Shown piece by piece: positions 1-9,377 of a DNA stretch of 64,000 nucleotides. The stretch's first letter is position 1. The number at the start of each line of letters is the position of its first letter. A model generated the notes under the pieces. The model searched no databases. It was not told the origin of the DNA and worked only from the letters and a program-made list of their open reading frames with translations. The DNA lies in contig JAGYIV010000010.1 of assembly GCA_018402345.1 (NCBI GenBank), positions 434,001 through 498,000 on the forward strand, in the 5' to 3' direction. This stretch comes from Terrimicrobiaceae bacterium. GTDB taxonomy: Bacteria > Verrucomicrobiota > Verrucomicrobiia > Chthoniobacterales > Terrimicrobiaceae. The position numbers and the translations under genes were made by a program.

Positions 1-612
1 AAGAATCGAGACCGCGAAGTGGTGGGCCATCGGCAACACCCATAGAACCCGATCGCAATCCGTGATCGAGAGGCGTCTATTGCCTGAGGCGATCCTCTCG
101 ACCAGCGAGCGGTGCGACAGCACCACCCCTTTTGACTCACCGGTTGTTCCGGAGGAAAAGCGAATCAGCGCCGGGTCGAGCCCCGCAAAAACCTCCTCGG
201 GAATCACCCCGTCCGCTCCATTCTCCAATGCCATCACCAAGGCGGCACACCCAGCGGCGGACACATTTGACCTAGGGCCGCCACATTCCACAAGCGCCAC
301 ACAACCGGTGCGGGCCAACAATTCCCGACACTCGGCGGGTTTGGATTCTGGTGGCACCGGAACAAGGCAACCGCCTCCCCGAACAATCGCCATCGCCCAA
401 AGCACATGCTCGACTCCATTCGGACACTTCAACGCAACTCGCGGAACATGCCCGGAGGGGCAATCGAAACACCCGGCACCCCGCAGCGCATCGGCCATGC
501 CGCCGACCGCCGAAGCCATCCAGCCGTAGGTTCGGAAGTCCTCGCCGTCGCGGATCGCCACCGCCTCCGGACGCGAGGCTGCTCGAGCGAAAAATGCATC
601 CAGCACGTTCAT
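1..612 (-). CDS. AMP-binding (acyl-CoA/acyl-ACP synthetase-like) ligase, partial
   Basis: This is the first 204 codons of a protein that runs off the left edge of the window. The ATG at 612-610 overlaps the stop of the upstream gene as ATGA, which fixes the start and implies translational coupling. Around residues 152-163 the sequence reads SSGTTGESKG, the phosphate-binding loop of ANL-superfamily adenylate-forming enzymes, followed by VVLSH as is usual. The N-terminal part resembles the acyl-CoA synthetase fold rather than an aminoacyl-tRNA ligase. It probably activates a carboxylic acid as an acyl-adenylate for the acyl carrier protein encoded at the head of the same operon. The substrate cannot be judged because the specificity region and the catalytic C-terminal lysine are outside the window. 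Confidence 0.8.
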   Translation of the reverse strand, partial: MNVLDAFFARAASRPEAVAIRDGEDFRTYGWMASAVGGMADALRGAGCFDCPSGHVPRVALKCPNGVEHVLWAMAIVRGGGCLVPVPPESKPAECRELLARTGCVALVECGGPRSNVSAAGCAALVMALENGADGVIPEEVFAGLDPALIRFSSGTTGESKGVVLSHRSLVERIASGNRRLSITDCDRVLWVLPMAHHFAVSIL

Positions 613-1931
613 CCTCCCCCCTCCCCGAGCAAATCCCTCCGCAGGCTTCCTTCTAAAACATCCACCTCCAACTCGCCCAAGCTCCCCTCCCGCCACGCGA
701 TCGTCGCGCTCAACCGCCCTTTCCGCTCGCTGAAAAACACCCCCGTGCCTGGTGGCTGGGACACTGTCGGCACGTGCCAGCCGTCCAAAATGCGCGCCCC
801 GCAAATGCTGTCCACCCCCTTCAGGAATTCGCCGGTATGGGAATGGAAAAACGAGGCGATCTGCCCGCAGGTGTCGAACTGCAGAAAGCGCCGATACACC
901 CCGGGAGGCAGACGCCGCATCCACCCGAGCACGACACCGAACGCCCCCTCGACCCCCTCCCTCACCGATGACTCGAACTGCCGCTGCACCTCGCCGACCG
1001 CCCTGCGCAAATCGGCCACGTCGTCCGGTATCAAGTGGAACGGCAGCACCCCAACCTGATTTTGAAAAATCGGATGCTCCTCCCTCCTCCGCCGGATCTG
1101 CACCGGCGTCTGCACCTGGTATCCAAGAGGATCCTCGTTGCGGAAGCGGAATACCTCCGCATGCGCCCTCGCCGCCACCGCCAGGAAATAGGGAAGTAGA
1201 AAAATTCCACCGGTCACCGCGTCCGCGCGGTCATGGATGCGCCGTGTCTCGCTTCCGTCAAAACGCACCAACCGGAACCTCGCCGCGGAGGGCCTTGGAA
1301 CGGCTCCCCCGAGCGCCTTGAAATTGCCACCCTTCAGCACGTCATGCCGCTTCAAAAACGGCTTCGCCATTTTCATCCCGTCGGCCACGCTTCCAGGCAT
1401 CTCGAACGGCACACCCCACGAAGCCACCGGTTCCGCCGGACGATCGGGATCCGCAGCAAATGCAGCAAGCTCCCTCAACAACAACTCCGCTCCCCTGCCG
1501 TCGAAGAGCACATGCCGCCACTTCGCCACCAAGGCCGCCAGTTCCCTTCCCCGGACCAGATGGAGTTCCAGAAATCCATCGACATCCGTTTCCAGAAGCC
1601 GTGAACAAAAGCTCTCCAGCGACTCCACCCCGTTGTGAGCAACCACACGCACCGCACCGCCGTCCCACGGCGGCTTGGCTTCCCAGCACGGCACCCCGAA
1701 CCAACCCCGCCGCACCAGTCGCGCGTGCAACAGAGGATGCGATAGCGACACCCGCCGCGCCGCATCCGCAAGCGCATCAAACTCCGGCTCGGACTCGAGT
1801 TCCAACACTGTCAACCCCGCCGGCACCCCCTGACCGACATCCCTCATCAAATCCTCAAGAGCCAGGAAATAGGCATCGCAACCGGTCAGGGGCGCCTTCA
1901 CCTCGCCGGAGACTCGGACCGCCTCCATCAA
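609..1931 (-). CDS. Condensation-domain-like acyltransferase
   Basis: A 440-residue protein with the features of the chloramphenicol-acetyltransferase-like superfamily that includes NRPS condensation domains and wax-ester synthases. Residues 140-145 read HVLFDG, matching the HxxxDG catalytic motif, with the first histidine as general base. It starts at 1931 with ATGATG, overlapping the acyl carrier protein stop by 4 bp, and ends in a 4-bp overlap with the ligase gene. The three genes therefore form one tightly coupled unit: carrier, transferase, activating enzyme. The likely job is transfer of an acyl group from the carrier to an alcohol or amine. The acceptor is unknown. It is shorter than most wax-ester synthases, so a condensation-like role is preferred; the family assignment rests on the motif and on context. 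Confidence 0.6.
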   Translation of the reverse strand: MMEAVRVSGEVKAPLTGCDAYFLALEDLMRDVGQGVPAGLTVLELESEPEFDALADAARRVSLSHPLLHARLVRRGWFGVPCWEAKPPWDGGAVRVVAHNGVESLESFCSRLLETDVDGFLELHLVRGRELAALVAKWRHVLFDGRGAELLLRELAAFAADPDRPAEPVASWGVPFEMPGSVADGMKMAKPFLKRHDVLKGGNFKALGGAVPRPSAARFRLVRFDGSETRRIHDRADAVTGGIFLLPYFLAVAARAHAEVFRFRNEDPLGYQVQTPVQIRRRREEHPIFQNQVGVLPFHLIPDDVADLRRAVGEVQRQFESSVREGVEGAFGVVLGWMRRLPPGVYRRFLQFDTCGQIASFFHSHTGEFLKGVDSICGARILDGWHVPTVSQPPGTGVFFSERKGRLSATIAWREGSLGELEVDVLEGSLRRDLLGEGGG

Positions 1932-2191
1932 GCTGTCCCCTTGATGCGGCGCACCATGGCGACCAGTCCCGCCGCCGTTGAAAAATTTGCGCGCGTCACC
2001 TCGGCATCTCCGATCACAATCCCGTGGGCCTTCTCGATTTTCATCATGAGTTGCATGATTCCCATCGATTCCAAGCCGGCGTCAAAGAGGCAGTCCCCCG
2101 CTCCGCGCGGGTCATCCACCCCCAAAACATCCCGCCACGCCAAGGCGAGCATGTTCGCCAGGAGAGGGTCTTCGGGATCGATGGATTGCAT
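1928..2191 (-). CDS. Acyl carrier protein (phosphopantetheine-binding)
   Basis: An 87-residue protein starting with MQSIDPEDPL. The segment DAGLESMGIMQLM near residues 39-51 carries the serine that would receive 4'-phosphopantetheine; it differs slightly from the classical DSL motif (G-L-E-S-M). The ATG at 2191 is chosen because upstream in-frame codons would add over 60 residues without similarity to carrier proteins. It is the first gene of the leftward three-gene operon and is divergent from nuoD, with about 206 bp between the two starts. It is not the housekeeping fatty-acid AcpP by context, since no fab genes are nearby. It is likely a dedicated carrier for the ligase and transferase that follow. 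Confidence 0.8.
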   Translation of the reverse strand: MQSIDPEDPLLANMLALAWRDVLGVDDPRGAGDCLFDAGLESMGIMQLMMKIEKAHGIVIGDAEVTRANFSTAAGLVAMVRRIKGTA

Positions 2192-2397
2192 GGTGCTTGT
2201 CTCAAATCCGCCCCGTTGGGGAGGGTCGCAGATTGAAAGAAGGATTCCGCCGCGAGGGCAAGATTCAAAAGCCGAATCCTGCCACCCCGAACATGCGTCT
2301 TGCAATTTTCGACTCCGGCGGGGATTTTTCCGACTTCCCACGGCAGCGAAACCTGCCGGCGAACTCCATTTCAATTTCCAAAACCACCGCACCACTC

Positions 2398-3639
2398 ATG
2401 GCGAACACCACACTCGAGCACACCGACGCCCTCTCCCGCAGCCTCAAAGCGATGCACGAGACAAACGAGTTGCTGGGCGAAAAACTCGTGCTCAACATGG
2501 GCCCGTCCCACCCCTCTACCCACGGAGTGCTCCGCATCGTGCTGGAACTCGATGGCGAGGTCGTCACCAAGGCGACCCCGGAAATCGGCTACCTCCACCG
2601 CGGCGATGAAAAGATCGCCGAAAACATGCAATACAACCAGTTCGTGCCCTACACGGATCGGCTCGACTACCTCTCCCCTATTGCGAACAACGTCGCTTAT
2701 GCACTGGCCGTGGAGAAACTCATGGGCTGGGAACTTCCTCCCCGCGGAAAAGCCATCCGAGTGATCTGCTGCGAACTCGCCCGCATCTCCTCACACCTTC
2801 TCGCCATCGGCTGCCTCGGCATGGACCTCGGCGCGACCACCGTGTTCCTCTACACCTTCACCGAGCGCGAAAAAATCTACAACCTCGTCGAGCAACTCTC
2901 CGGCGCCCGCTTTACCACCAGCTACACCCGCGTCGGCGGCCAGACCCGCGACCTCCCGCCGGCCTTCATCGCCATGCTCAAGGACTTCCTGGAGACATTC
3001 CCCAAGGCCTTCGCGGACGTTGACAACCTCATCACACGCAACCGTATCTTTGTCGACCGCTGCAAGAACGTCGGCACCATCTCCAAGGAGGATGCCATCG
3101 CCTTCGGCCTCTCGGGCCCGAACCTCCGGAGCAGCGGGGTCGACCACGATCTACGCAAAAAGCACCCCTACCTCGACTACCAGAACTACGACTTCGACGT
3201 GCCCGTAGGCAGTGTCGGTGACAGCTACGACCGATATCTGGTCCGCCTCGAGGAGGTCCGCCAAAGCGTGGGCATCCTGCGCCAAGTGCTCGACCGCCTC
3301 CCCCCCGGCCCGATCAATTGCCACGATCCCAAGAGCACCCTGCCGGAAAAAACCGCCGTGCTCACCAAGATGGAGGAACTCATCCACCACTTCATCGTCT
3401 CCACCGAGGGTGCCGACGCCCCTCCCGGCGAAATCTATTTCGGCGCGGAAAACCCGAAGGGCGAACTCGGCTTCTACATCTACAGCAAAGGAGGCGGTGT
3501 GCCATACCGCATGAAAATCCGCTCTCCCTCGTTCTGTAACATCAGCATCCTTCAAAAACTCCTGCCCGGGTCGATGATTTCCGACGTGGTCACCATCCTC
3601 GGATCGCTCGACCCCGTCTTTGGCGAAGTGGACCGCTAA
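2398..3639 (+). CDS. nuoD: NADH-quinone oxidoreductase subunit D
   Basis: A 413-residue protein matching the 49-kDa subunit of respiratory complex I, which helps to form the quinone-binding site at the junction of the peripheral and membrane arms. The diagnostic N-terminal stretch LNMGPSHPSTHGVLR is present, as are GYLHRGDEKIAE and the NCHDPK segment in the C-terminal third. The ATG at 2398 gives the usual length; an earlier in-frame start would add 67 unrelated residues. No Shine-Dalgarno sequence is evident. In most genomes nuoD lies within a nuoA-N operon, but here the neighbours are an acyl carrier operon and a PTS gene. The gene looks intact. Confidence 0.95.
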   Translation: MANTTLEHTDALSRSLKAMHETNELLGEKLVLNMGPSHPSTHGVLRIVLELDGEVVTKATPEIGYLHRGDEKIAENMQYNQFVPYTDRLDYLSPIANNVAYALAVEKLMGWELPPRGKAIRVICCELARISSHLLAIGCLGMDLGATTVFLYTFTEREKIYNLVEQLSGARFTTSYTRVGGQTRDLPPAFIAMLKDFLETFPKAFADVDNLITRNRIFVDRCKNVGTISKEDAIAFGLSGPNLRSSGVDHDLRKKHPYLDYQNYDFDVPVGSVGDSYDRYLVRLEEVRQSVGILRQVLDRLPPGPINCHDPKSTLPEKTAVLTKMEELIHHFIVSTEGADAPPGEIYFGAENPKGELGFYIYSKGGGVPYRMKIRSPSFCNISILQKLLPGSMISDVVTILGSLDPVFGEVDR

Positions 3640-3680
3640 CCCCTTCGCGGGCACTAAAACAAAAGAGGATAAACAACCTT

Positions 3681-4190
3681 GTGATGTCCGAATGCATTGT
3701 TAAAAATCACCCACTCAAAAACATGACGTTGGCCAACCTCTTGTCCGAATCCCGGATCACTCCCGAACTCGCTTCAAAAGAACGCTGGGAAGCAATCCGT
3801 GAACTGGTGGATTGCCTTGTGGAATCCGGAAAAGTCGCTCCGCACGACAAGGACAGCGTCCTTGAGTCGATTCGCCAGCGCGAGGAAACCATGAGCACCG
3901 GCATCGGATTCGGCATCGCCATTCCCCACGCCTCCTCCTCCCAAGTCGACGAGGTCGTCGCCGCGTTCGGTCGCTCCACTGTGGGAATCCCCTTCGAGTC
4001 GCTGGACGGCGAACCTGTCCACTTCATCGTGCTGTTTGTGGTGCCCAAGGACCAGTTCCAGACCCACCTCCGCACGCTTGCTGCCATCGCAAAATTTCTC
4101 AACGACAAGACGGTCCGCGACGAATTGACGGTCGCTGACAGCCCCGCCGCGATCCTGCAAGTGTTCGAGAACCGCTCGTCCAGGGCCTGA
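3681..4190 (+). CDS. ptsN: PTS IIA-like nitrogen regulatory protein
   Basis: A 169-residue protein of the fructose/mannitol-type EIIA family. The phospho-accepting histidine is in GIAIPHA (about residue 83), preceded by REETMSTGIGFG as in PtsN and EIIA-Fru proteins. Adjacent GTG (3681) and ATG (3684) codons are both possible starts, with an AGAGGA ribosome-binding site at 3664-3669. No PTS permease (IIB/IIC) is encoded nearby, so it is most likely a regulatory IIA rather than part of a sugar transporter. Enzyme I, HPr and HPr kinase are encoded 7 kb away on the other strand and would supply the phosphoryl group. It is 5 bp from argS and probably cotranscribed with it. Confidence 0.85.
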   Translation: MMSECIVKNHPLKNMTLANLLSESRITPELASKERWEAIRELVDCLVESGKVAPHDKDSVLESIRQREETMSTGIGFGIAIPHASSSQVDEVVAAFGRSTVGIPFESLDGEPVHFIVLFVVPKDQFQTHLRTLAAIAKFLNDKTVRDELTVADSPAAILQVFENRSSRA

Positions 4191-4195
4191 GGTTG

Positions 4196-5905
4196 ATGTC
4201 CACGCCTTCCGAGGTTCTCACGCAGAGGCTGCGCGAGGCGCTTGCCGCCGCCGGACTCGACCAAACCCGAGGGTCGGTCATGCAGGCCACCGATACGCGC
4301 TTCGGCGACTACCAGGCCAATGCCGCCATGGTCCTCGCCAAGGAGCACAAATCCAACCCCCGCCAAATCGCGGCCTCGATTCTGGACAAGATCGACGTCT
4401 CCGGCATCTCCGCCACACCGGAAATCGCCGGGGCCGGATTTCTGAATTTCCGCCTGACCCCAGAATTTCTCTCGTCTGCGCTCTCGCGCATGGCAAACGA
4501 TCCTCGACTTGGAGTTCCCACCGCCGACGCCCCGAGGAAGTTTCTCATCGATTTCAGCTCACCGAACGTTGCGAAACCCATGCACGTCGGCCATATCAGG
4601 AGCACGATTCTCGGCGACTGCATCATGCGGGTCGCCCGCTTTCTTGGCCACGAGGTCGTGGCGGACAATCACATCGGCGACTGGGGCACCCAATTCGGCA
4701 AGGTCATCTACGGTTGGAAGCACTTCCTCGACCGCGAGGCCCTCGCGAAGGACGCGATCTCAGAACTCGTCCGCCTCTATCGCACGGTCAACTCCCTCGA
4801 GGAAACCGACGAATCCGTAAAACGCGAGGCCCGCGAGGAACTCGTGAAACTCCAATCCGGCGACCCGGAAAACCTGGCGATCTGGAAGGAAACCGTCGAA
4901 CTCTCCTGGCGCGAATTTGAAAAACTCTACGCCCTCCTCGACATCCGCTTCGACGAGCGCCTGGGCGAGAGTTTCTACAACGACGCCCTCGCCCCGCTTT
5001 GCGACGATCTCGAAAAACGCGGCATCGCCACTGTCAGTGAGGGTGCGCTTTGCATCTTTTTCCCACAAATCCCTGCCCTCGCCGACAAACCGACGATCAT
5101 CCGCAAGAGCGACGGCGGGTTCCTTTACGCCACCACCGATCTGGCCACCATCGTCCACCGGGTCGAGACTTGGCACCCCGACGAGATTCTCTACGTGGTC
5201 GGGGCTCCCCAAGCCCTGCATTTCCAGCAACTCTTCGCGGCGGCTGAAATGATGGGCCTCCACTGCACCCTGCGCCATATCGCCTTCGGCAGCATCCTGG
5301 GCGAGAACCGCAAGATCATGAAGACCCGCTCGGGCGAGAATATCGGGTTGGCCGATGTGCTCAACGAAGCAATCGTGCGCGCCCGCGCCATTCTCTCCGA
5401 CCGCGGCGACCACCTCCCGCCGAAGGAACAAGAGGAAACCGCCCGCCTGATCGGCCTCGGCGCGGTGAAATACGCTGAACTCTCCCAAAACCGCCTCACC
5501 GACTACGTTTTTTCGTGGGACAAGCTCCTTGCCTTCGAGGGCAATACCGCCCCTTACCTCCAAAACGCCTACGTCCGCATCCAGTCAATCTTCCGAAAGG
5601 CCGAATGCCCGCCCGATCCCTCCGCACCAGTCACCCTCACCGACCCCGCCGAGCGCGCGCTGGCCGTGAAGTTGCTCCAATACGCCGAGACCGTTCCCGC
5701 AATCCTCGACGATTTCCGCCCGAATCTCCTCGCCAATTACCTCTACGAATTGGCGAATACCTACCATTCCTTCTACGAGGCCTGCCCGGTGCTGAAATCT
5801 GAACCCGACGTCCGCGCCAGCCGACTTGTTCTTTGCGACCTCACCGCGCGCACCCTTTCCCACGGACTGGGACTTCTGGGCATCCGCTGCCCATCCCGCA
5901 TGTAG
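4196..5905 (+). CDS. argS: Arginyl-tRNA synthetase
   Basis: A class I aminoacyl-tRNA synthetase of 569 residues that charges tRNA-Arg with arginine. The HIGH-type motif appears as HVGH in NVAKPMHVGHIRST. The KMSKS position reads MKTRSGE, the relaxed form common in ArgRS. GDWGTQFG, WEGNTAPYLQNAYVR-like residues before the C-terminal DALR anticodon-binding domain, and the ending LLGIRCPSRM are all typical. The ATG at 4196 follows a TTG at 4193; the ATG is preferred. It lies directly downstream of ptsN. Its stop is one base from the stop of the convergent large envelope gene, with no obvious bidirectional terminator between them. Confidence 0.96.
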   Translation: MSTPSEVLTQRLREALAAAGLDQTRGSVMQATDTRFGDYQANAAMVLAKEHKSNPRQIAASILDKIDVSGISATPEIAGAGFLNFRLTPEFLSSALSRMANDPRLGVPTADAPRKFLIDFSSPNVAKPMHVGHIRSTILGDCIMRVARFLGHEVVADNHIGDWGTQFGKVIYGWKHFLDREALAKDAISELVRLYRTVNSLEETDESVKREAREELVKLQSGDPENLAIWKETVELSWREFEKLYALLDIRFDERLGESFYNDALAPLCDDLEKRGIATVSEGALCIFFPQIPALADKPTIIRKSDGGFLYATTDLATIVHRVETWHPDEILYVVGAPQALHFQQLFAAAEMMGLHCTLRHIAFGSILGENRKIMKTRSGENIGLADVLNEAIVRARAILSDRGDHLPPKEQEETARLIGLGAVKYAELSQNRLTDYVFSWDKLLAFEGNTAPYLQNAYVRIQSIFRKAECPPDPSAPVTLTDPAERALAVKLLQYAETVPAILDDFRPNLLANYLYELANTYHSFYEACPVLKSEPDVRASRLVLCDLTARTLSHGLGLLGIRCPSRM

Positions 5906-5906
5906 C

Positions 5907-8900
5907 CTACGGCTGAGGCGACAAAGCCCATTCGAACCCCGGACGGTATCCCTGCTCGGGCAACGCATTCCCACCGATCCCGAAATCCATGCTTTCGGAA
6001 AGCCCGACCCCGCCGCACCAGACACTACCGTCAACCACCCGCAAGCTTACCGGCTGCGCCACCATCGCGGCATTGGGATAAAAGCGCACATCCACCGGAG
6101 GCAGGCTTCCAGCCACTGGCGGCATTGGAGCCATCCCGCGGGCCAACAACCAGAACCCCGCTTGGGGACCGTCACCCACCGCCGTTTCAAGCAGCCATTT
6201 TCCTTGGCTCAATGCCCCCCAGGCAACCGCCCCGACCTCCACTCCGGCCACCACCCCAGACGACTCCACAAGCATGAAGGGGTCTGTGGGATTGTCGGGC
6301 AGGAGGTAAAGAGCACCGACGGCGGCGAACAACGGCCCGCCGGGTGTTTCGAACCGCATCCCGGTGAAATCCACTCGCCCGGTCAAGACGGGCTTGCCGG
6401 CGGTTCCTCCGAGGAACAAGTGCGGATCGATCAAGCTGCCGTCGAACACTCCACCAAGGGCCAACGGAGCCTTCGCCCCGATCGAAAGACCCAAATCCCA
6501 ATCCGGCGAGGGAGCCAACCGGGCGACGGATTCGAGCGAAAGCGTCCACGGCGGTAGCGCCATCGGCGTGGCGGAGAGCCTTGGCCGAACAGCAATCCGG
6601 CCACCAAACCCCGCCGGCTCGATCTCCAATGTCCCGCCAAGAGCACCAGAGCCCGCCCCTCCGCGCGCAGCCACCCTGCCACTCACAGGCAAAACCACCC
6701 CCGGCGAAAAAAACAGAGGCACCCTCTCAAACACCCAATCCAAGCCATACTCAGGCTCCCATGGCTTGTTGAATCGACACGTGCCGGACACGCGAAAAGT
6801 CCCCCCGGCGATGCGCCCAGACAGGTTTTGAAGCGAGACGACCCCGTCGGAAAATCCAACCCGCCCGCTGATCCCCTCGGTGGCGGCCGTGGCGAACCGA
6901 TGCGAAAACGCGGCATCGCTCACCGCCGCCTCGCCATAAAGCCCGGGACTTCCCAGTGAACCGTGGACACTCAACTCACCCGAGAGATTTCCACGGAGCC
7001 GCGAAACCGACGGCAACAACGGTTCGAGCAGGGCCAGATTGAATTTCGGAAACACGATACCTCCCTCGATGGCGGCTGACTCTTTCACAAGCGCCCCGTC
7101 CGCCGCCCCCTGCTGGTAAAAAAACGGAGCCAACCGGATGCGCGCATCCACCGCATCCATGCCCGCCGCCCCGAGGCGACCGCCACCCTCCAACCCACCA
7201 TCCTTCAGATCGCCCCTAAGCTCGATAGTGACAGGGGGCGCGCCGTTGTTCCCGTAGCGGAATCCATCGATCGTGAGGCTTGCGGATCCATTCAGCTTTT
7301 CCGGCAGACCCCAGCAATCCAGTTCCATCCCTAACGATCCGCCCACCTGATATTCCTGGCCGGCAAGGCGCATCAATTCGCCCAACTCGACCTTCCCGGG
7401 AGTCCCGATCCTGAGTTCCAAAGCCTTCCCGCGGTGGACTGCTTCCGACCAATGCCCGCCCTTGCCGAGTCCAAACAGGTCGATCGGCAAAAAGGTCGCC
7501 CCTTCGAGCAACGGCTTGCCCTTTGCGGTCAGCACCATCTCCTTCAACTCGAGACCAGCCCGCGACACTCCCGCTTTGGCTGTGAAGCGAAGGCTGCCGT
7601 TTTCCAGCGCCAGCGTGTCGATCCGCACATCGCCGGGCGTGTATCCGCCATCGAACCGGCCGGTGACTCCCCCAGGTGTCCACCGCGACACAAAATCCCC
7701 CAGACTCAATCCAAATGTCCCGGTGTGCCTTGCCAGGTCCCCCTCGCCTTTCCACTCGAGATCCAATGCCCCCGAGGAAACGATCCTTGCGAGGGACTCG
7801 GGAAGCATTTGCGAGTATTTCGAGACATCCTCCGCCCGGGCCACCACCCAGGCACTGTAATCATTCGGCCCGACAATACCTATCGACCCACCGCCCCGCA
7901 GCGTGTCGCGCCCGGAGACCATCGAGCACACCGCCAACTCAATGCGCTTTTTCAAAAACAAAAGCTCCACATCGATCTGTTCCGCCGCCACTCCCCTGCC
8001 GACGATTCCGCGCGCGCGTGCATCCAAAAAGCCATCCAGCATCCCCGGGCGCCCACTCACACTGCCCCCCACATCGATCCGCCCCTTCACTCCGTCGAAC
8101 CCCAGCCCGAGAAGTCTCGCCAGAGCGTCCGGATCGGAAATCCCAGCCCTGATGTTCACCAAAAACGGCGACTCTGCGATCTTCTGCCATCCCTCGGCGA
8201 TCGACACCTCTCCGTTGGACCTGATCGTGTTTCCCTCCTGCTCAAACACAAGAGTGGAAACAATCAACCGGCGCTGAATGAGGCTGGTAGCGACCTCGAG
8301 GCTTCGGCACCGCTGGCTGTTCCACTCGAAATCCCTCGCCAACACTCGGAACGACGCCTCCGCATCGGCGGGACGCCCCGCCTCGCCGCGAAACGTGAAC
8401 CTCGCCTCGTCGATCCGGCCCTTCGCTCCAGCCACCGGCAACTCGAACGCGTCAACAACTCCATCCAGTCCAATCCCCGCCCCGACAATCGCCACATCCC
8501 AAATGCGACCGCTTGCGGCGTCCCGCAGATCGATGTCGCCTCGCAAGCCGCCACCGAACGCCTCTGCGCGAACGCCGACCGAGATATCGCGAAGACGCGG
8601 CATCCTGAAATCCACCTCCTTCAAAACCAGTCCGGGCAGGATTTCCATCCCGGCCAGTGTCAGGCTCCGTCCGTTCCATGCGGCCTTGGCCCGCAGCGGC
8701 CCGAGGCTTCTGGACTTCGAACCGATCGACACCTGCGCCAACTCGCAGGAGACACCTCCGTTTCTTCCTTTTTCAAACGACCCGTCGATCCCCTCCAAAA
8801 CAACACGGGAAACATCGGAAAGCACATCCACTGTGGTCCCGGTGAATACGATTTTCTTCGGTTCGCCCAGCCAGGCACCCGCCATTCCCGCCGCAAACGC

Positions 8901-9329
8901 CCATGGTCCCGTCTTGCCAGCGGCCCGCTTCCGCGGCGCGCCACCCTCGCGGAGATCCACCAAGGCATACACCCGCGAACACGCGATTTTTCCCGCAAGC
9001 GCTTCGCCTCCTGCCACGATGCCCCACAAGGTGTTCGGCACGATCTCAACCCGCCCGGCCTCCAGCAGGCTCCCGAAGACCGCCCTGTCGGCCTCATGGA
9101 TCGCCATGCCCTCGATGACCACTGGCCTCCCGATGCCGCAACGCACCGACTCCGCACGGAACTCCAGTCCGTTTTTTTCAAGATACCACGTCAACCCTGT
9201 TCGCACGGCGAACGAAAGAACAAGCTCCTGCGTGAACCAGACCGCCACCGCGGCGACAACAACCAACCCCAGCGCAATAGGAACCCGTTTCATCCTTGCG
9301 GGCTTTGCGGGTGCGGCGGGTGCAGTCAT
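5907..9329 (-). CDS. Large AsmA/YdbH-like envelope protein
   Basis: A 1140-residue protein with one N-terminal membrane anchor (about residues 16-38, LGLVVVAAVAVWF) and then a very long, beta-rich, low-cysteine periplasmic region of repeating amphipathic strands. This layout is that of the AsmA/TamB/YdbH group, the bridge-like proteins thought to carry phospholipids between the inner and outer membranes of diderm bacteria. The C-terminal half, with alternating glycine-rich strands, looks most like the YdbH-type domain. It is the last gene of the long leftward LPS-export/PTS cluster, 48 bp downstream of ptsI, which fits an envelope role. Family placement rests on architecture more than on a specific motif. 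Confidence 0.6.
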   Translation of the reverse strand: MTAPAAPAKPARMKRVPIALGLVVVAAVAVWFTQELVLSFAVRTGLTWYLEKNGLEFRAESVRCGIGRPVVIEGMAIHEADRAVFGSLLEAGRVEIVPNTLWGIVAGGEALAGKIACSRVYALVDLREGGAPRKRAAGKTGPWAFAAGMAGAWLGEPKKIVFTGTTVDVLSDVSRVVLEGIDGSFEKGRNGGVSCELAQVSIGSKSRSLGPLRAKAAWNGRSLTLAGMEILPGLVLKEVDFRMPRLRDISVGVRAEAFGGGLRGDIDLRDAASGRIWDVAIVGAGIGLDGVVDAFELPVAGAKGRIDEARFTFRGEAGRPADAEASFRVLARDFEWNSQRCRSLEVATSLIQRRLIVSTLVFEQEGNTIRSNGEVSIAEGWQKIAESPFLVNIRAGISDPDALARLLGLGFDGVKGRIDVGGSVSGRPGMLDGFLDARARGIVGRGVAAEQIDVELLFLKKRIELAVCSMVSGRDTLRGGGSIGIVGPNDYSAWVVARAEDVSKYSQMLPESLARIVSSGALDLEWKGEGDLARHTGTFGLSLGDFVSRWTPGGVTGRFDGGYTPGDVRIDTLALENGSLRFTAKAGVSRAGLELKEMVLTAKGKPLLEGATFLPIDLFGLGKGGHWSEAVHRGKALELRIGTPGKVELGELMRLAGQEYQVGGSLGMELDCWGLPEKLNGSASLTIDGFRYGNNGAPPVTIELRGDLKDGGLEGGGRLGAAGMDAVDARIRLAPFFYQQGAADGALVKESAAIEGGIVFPKFNLALLEPLLPSVSRLRGNLSGELSVHGSLGSPGLYGEAAVSDAAFSHRFATAATEGISGRVGFSDGVVSLQNLSGRIAGGTFRVSGTCRFNKPWEPEYGLDWVFERVPLFFSPGVVLPVSGRVAARGGAGSGALGGTLEIEPAGFGGRIAVRPRLSATPMALPPWTLSLESVARLAPSPDWDLGLSIGAKAPLALGGVFDGSLIDPHLFLGGTAGKPVLTGRVDFTGMRFETPGGPLFAAVGALYLLPDNPTDPFMLVESSGVVAGVEVGAVAWGALSQGKWLLETAVGDGPQAGFWLLARGMAPMPPVAGSLPPVDVRFYPNAAMVAQPVSLRVVDGSVWCGGVGLSESMDFGIGGNALPEQGYRPGFEWALSPQP

Positions 9330-9377
9330 GCTTCGATGTCAGGCAATCAAGGGAATCCAACAGGACCCGCTCGGGAT

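Noticed and set aside
5899-5930. Bidirectional terminator between argS and the AsmA-like gene
   Set aside because: The two stops are one base apart and no stem with T-tracts could be found around them.
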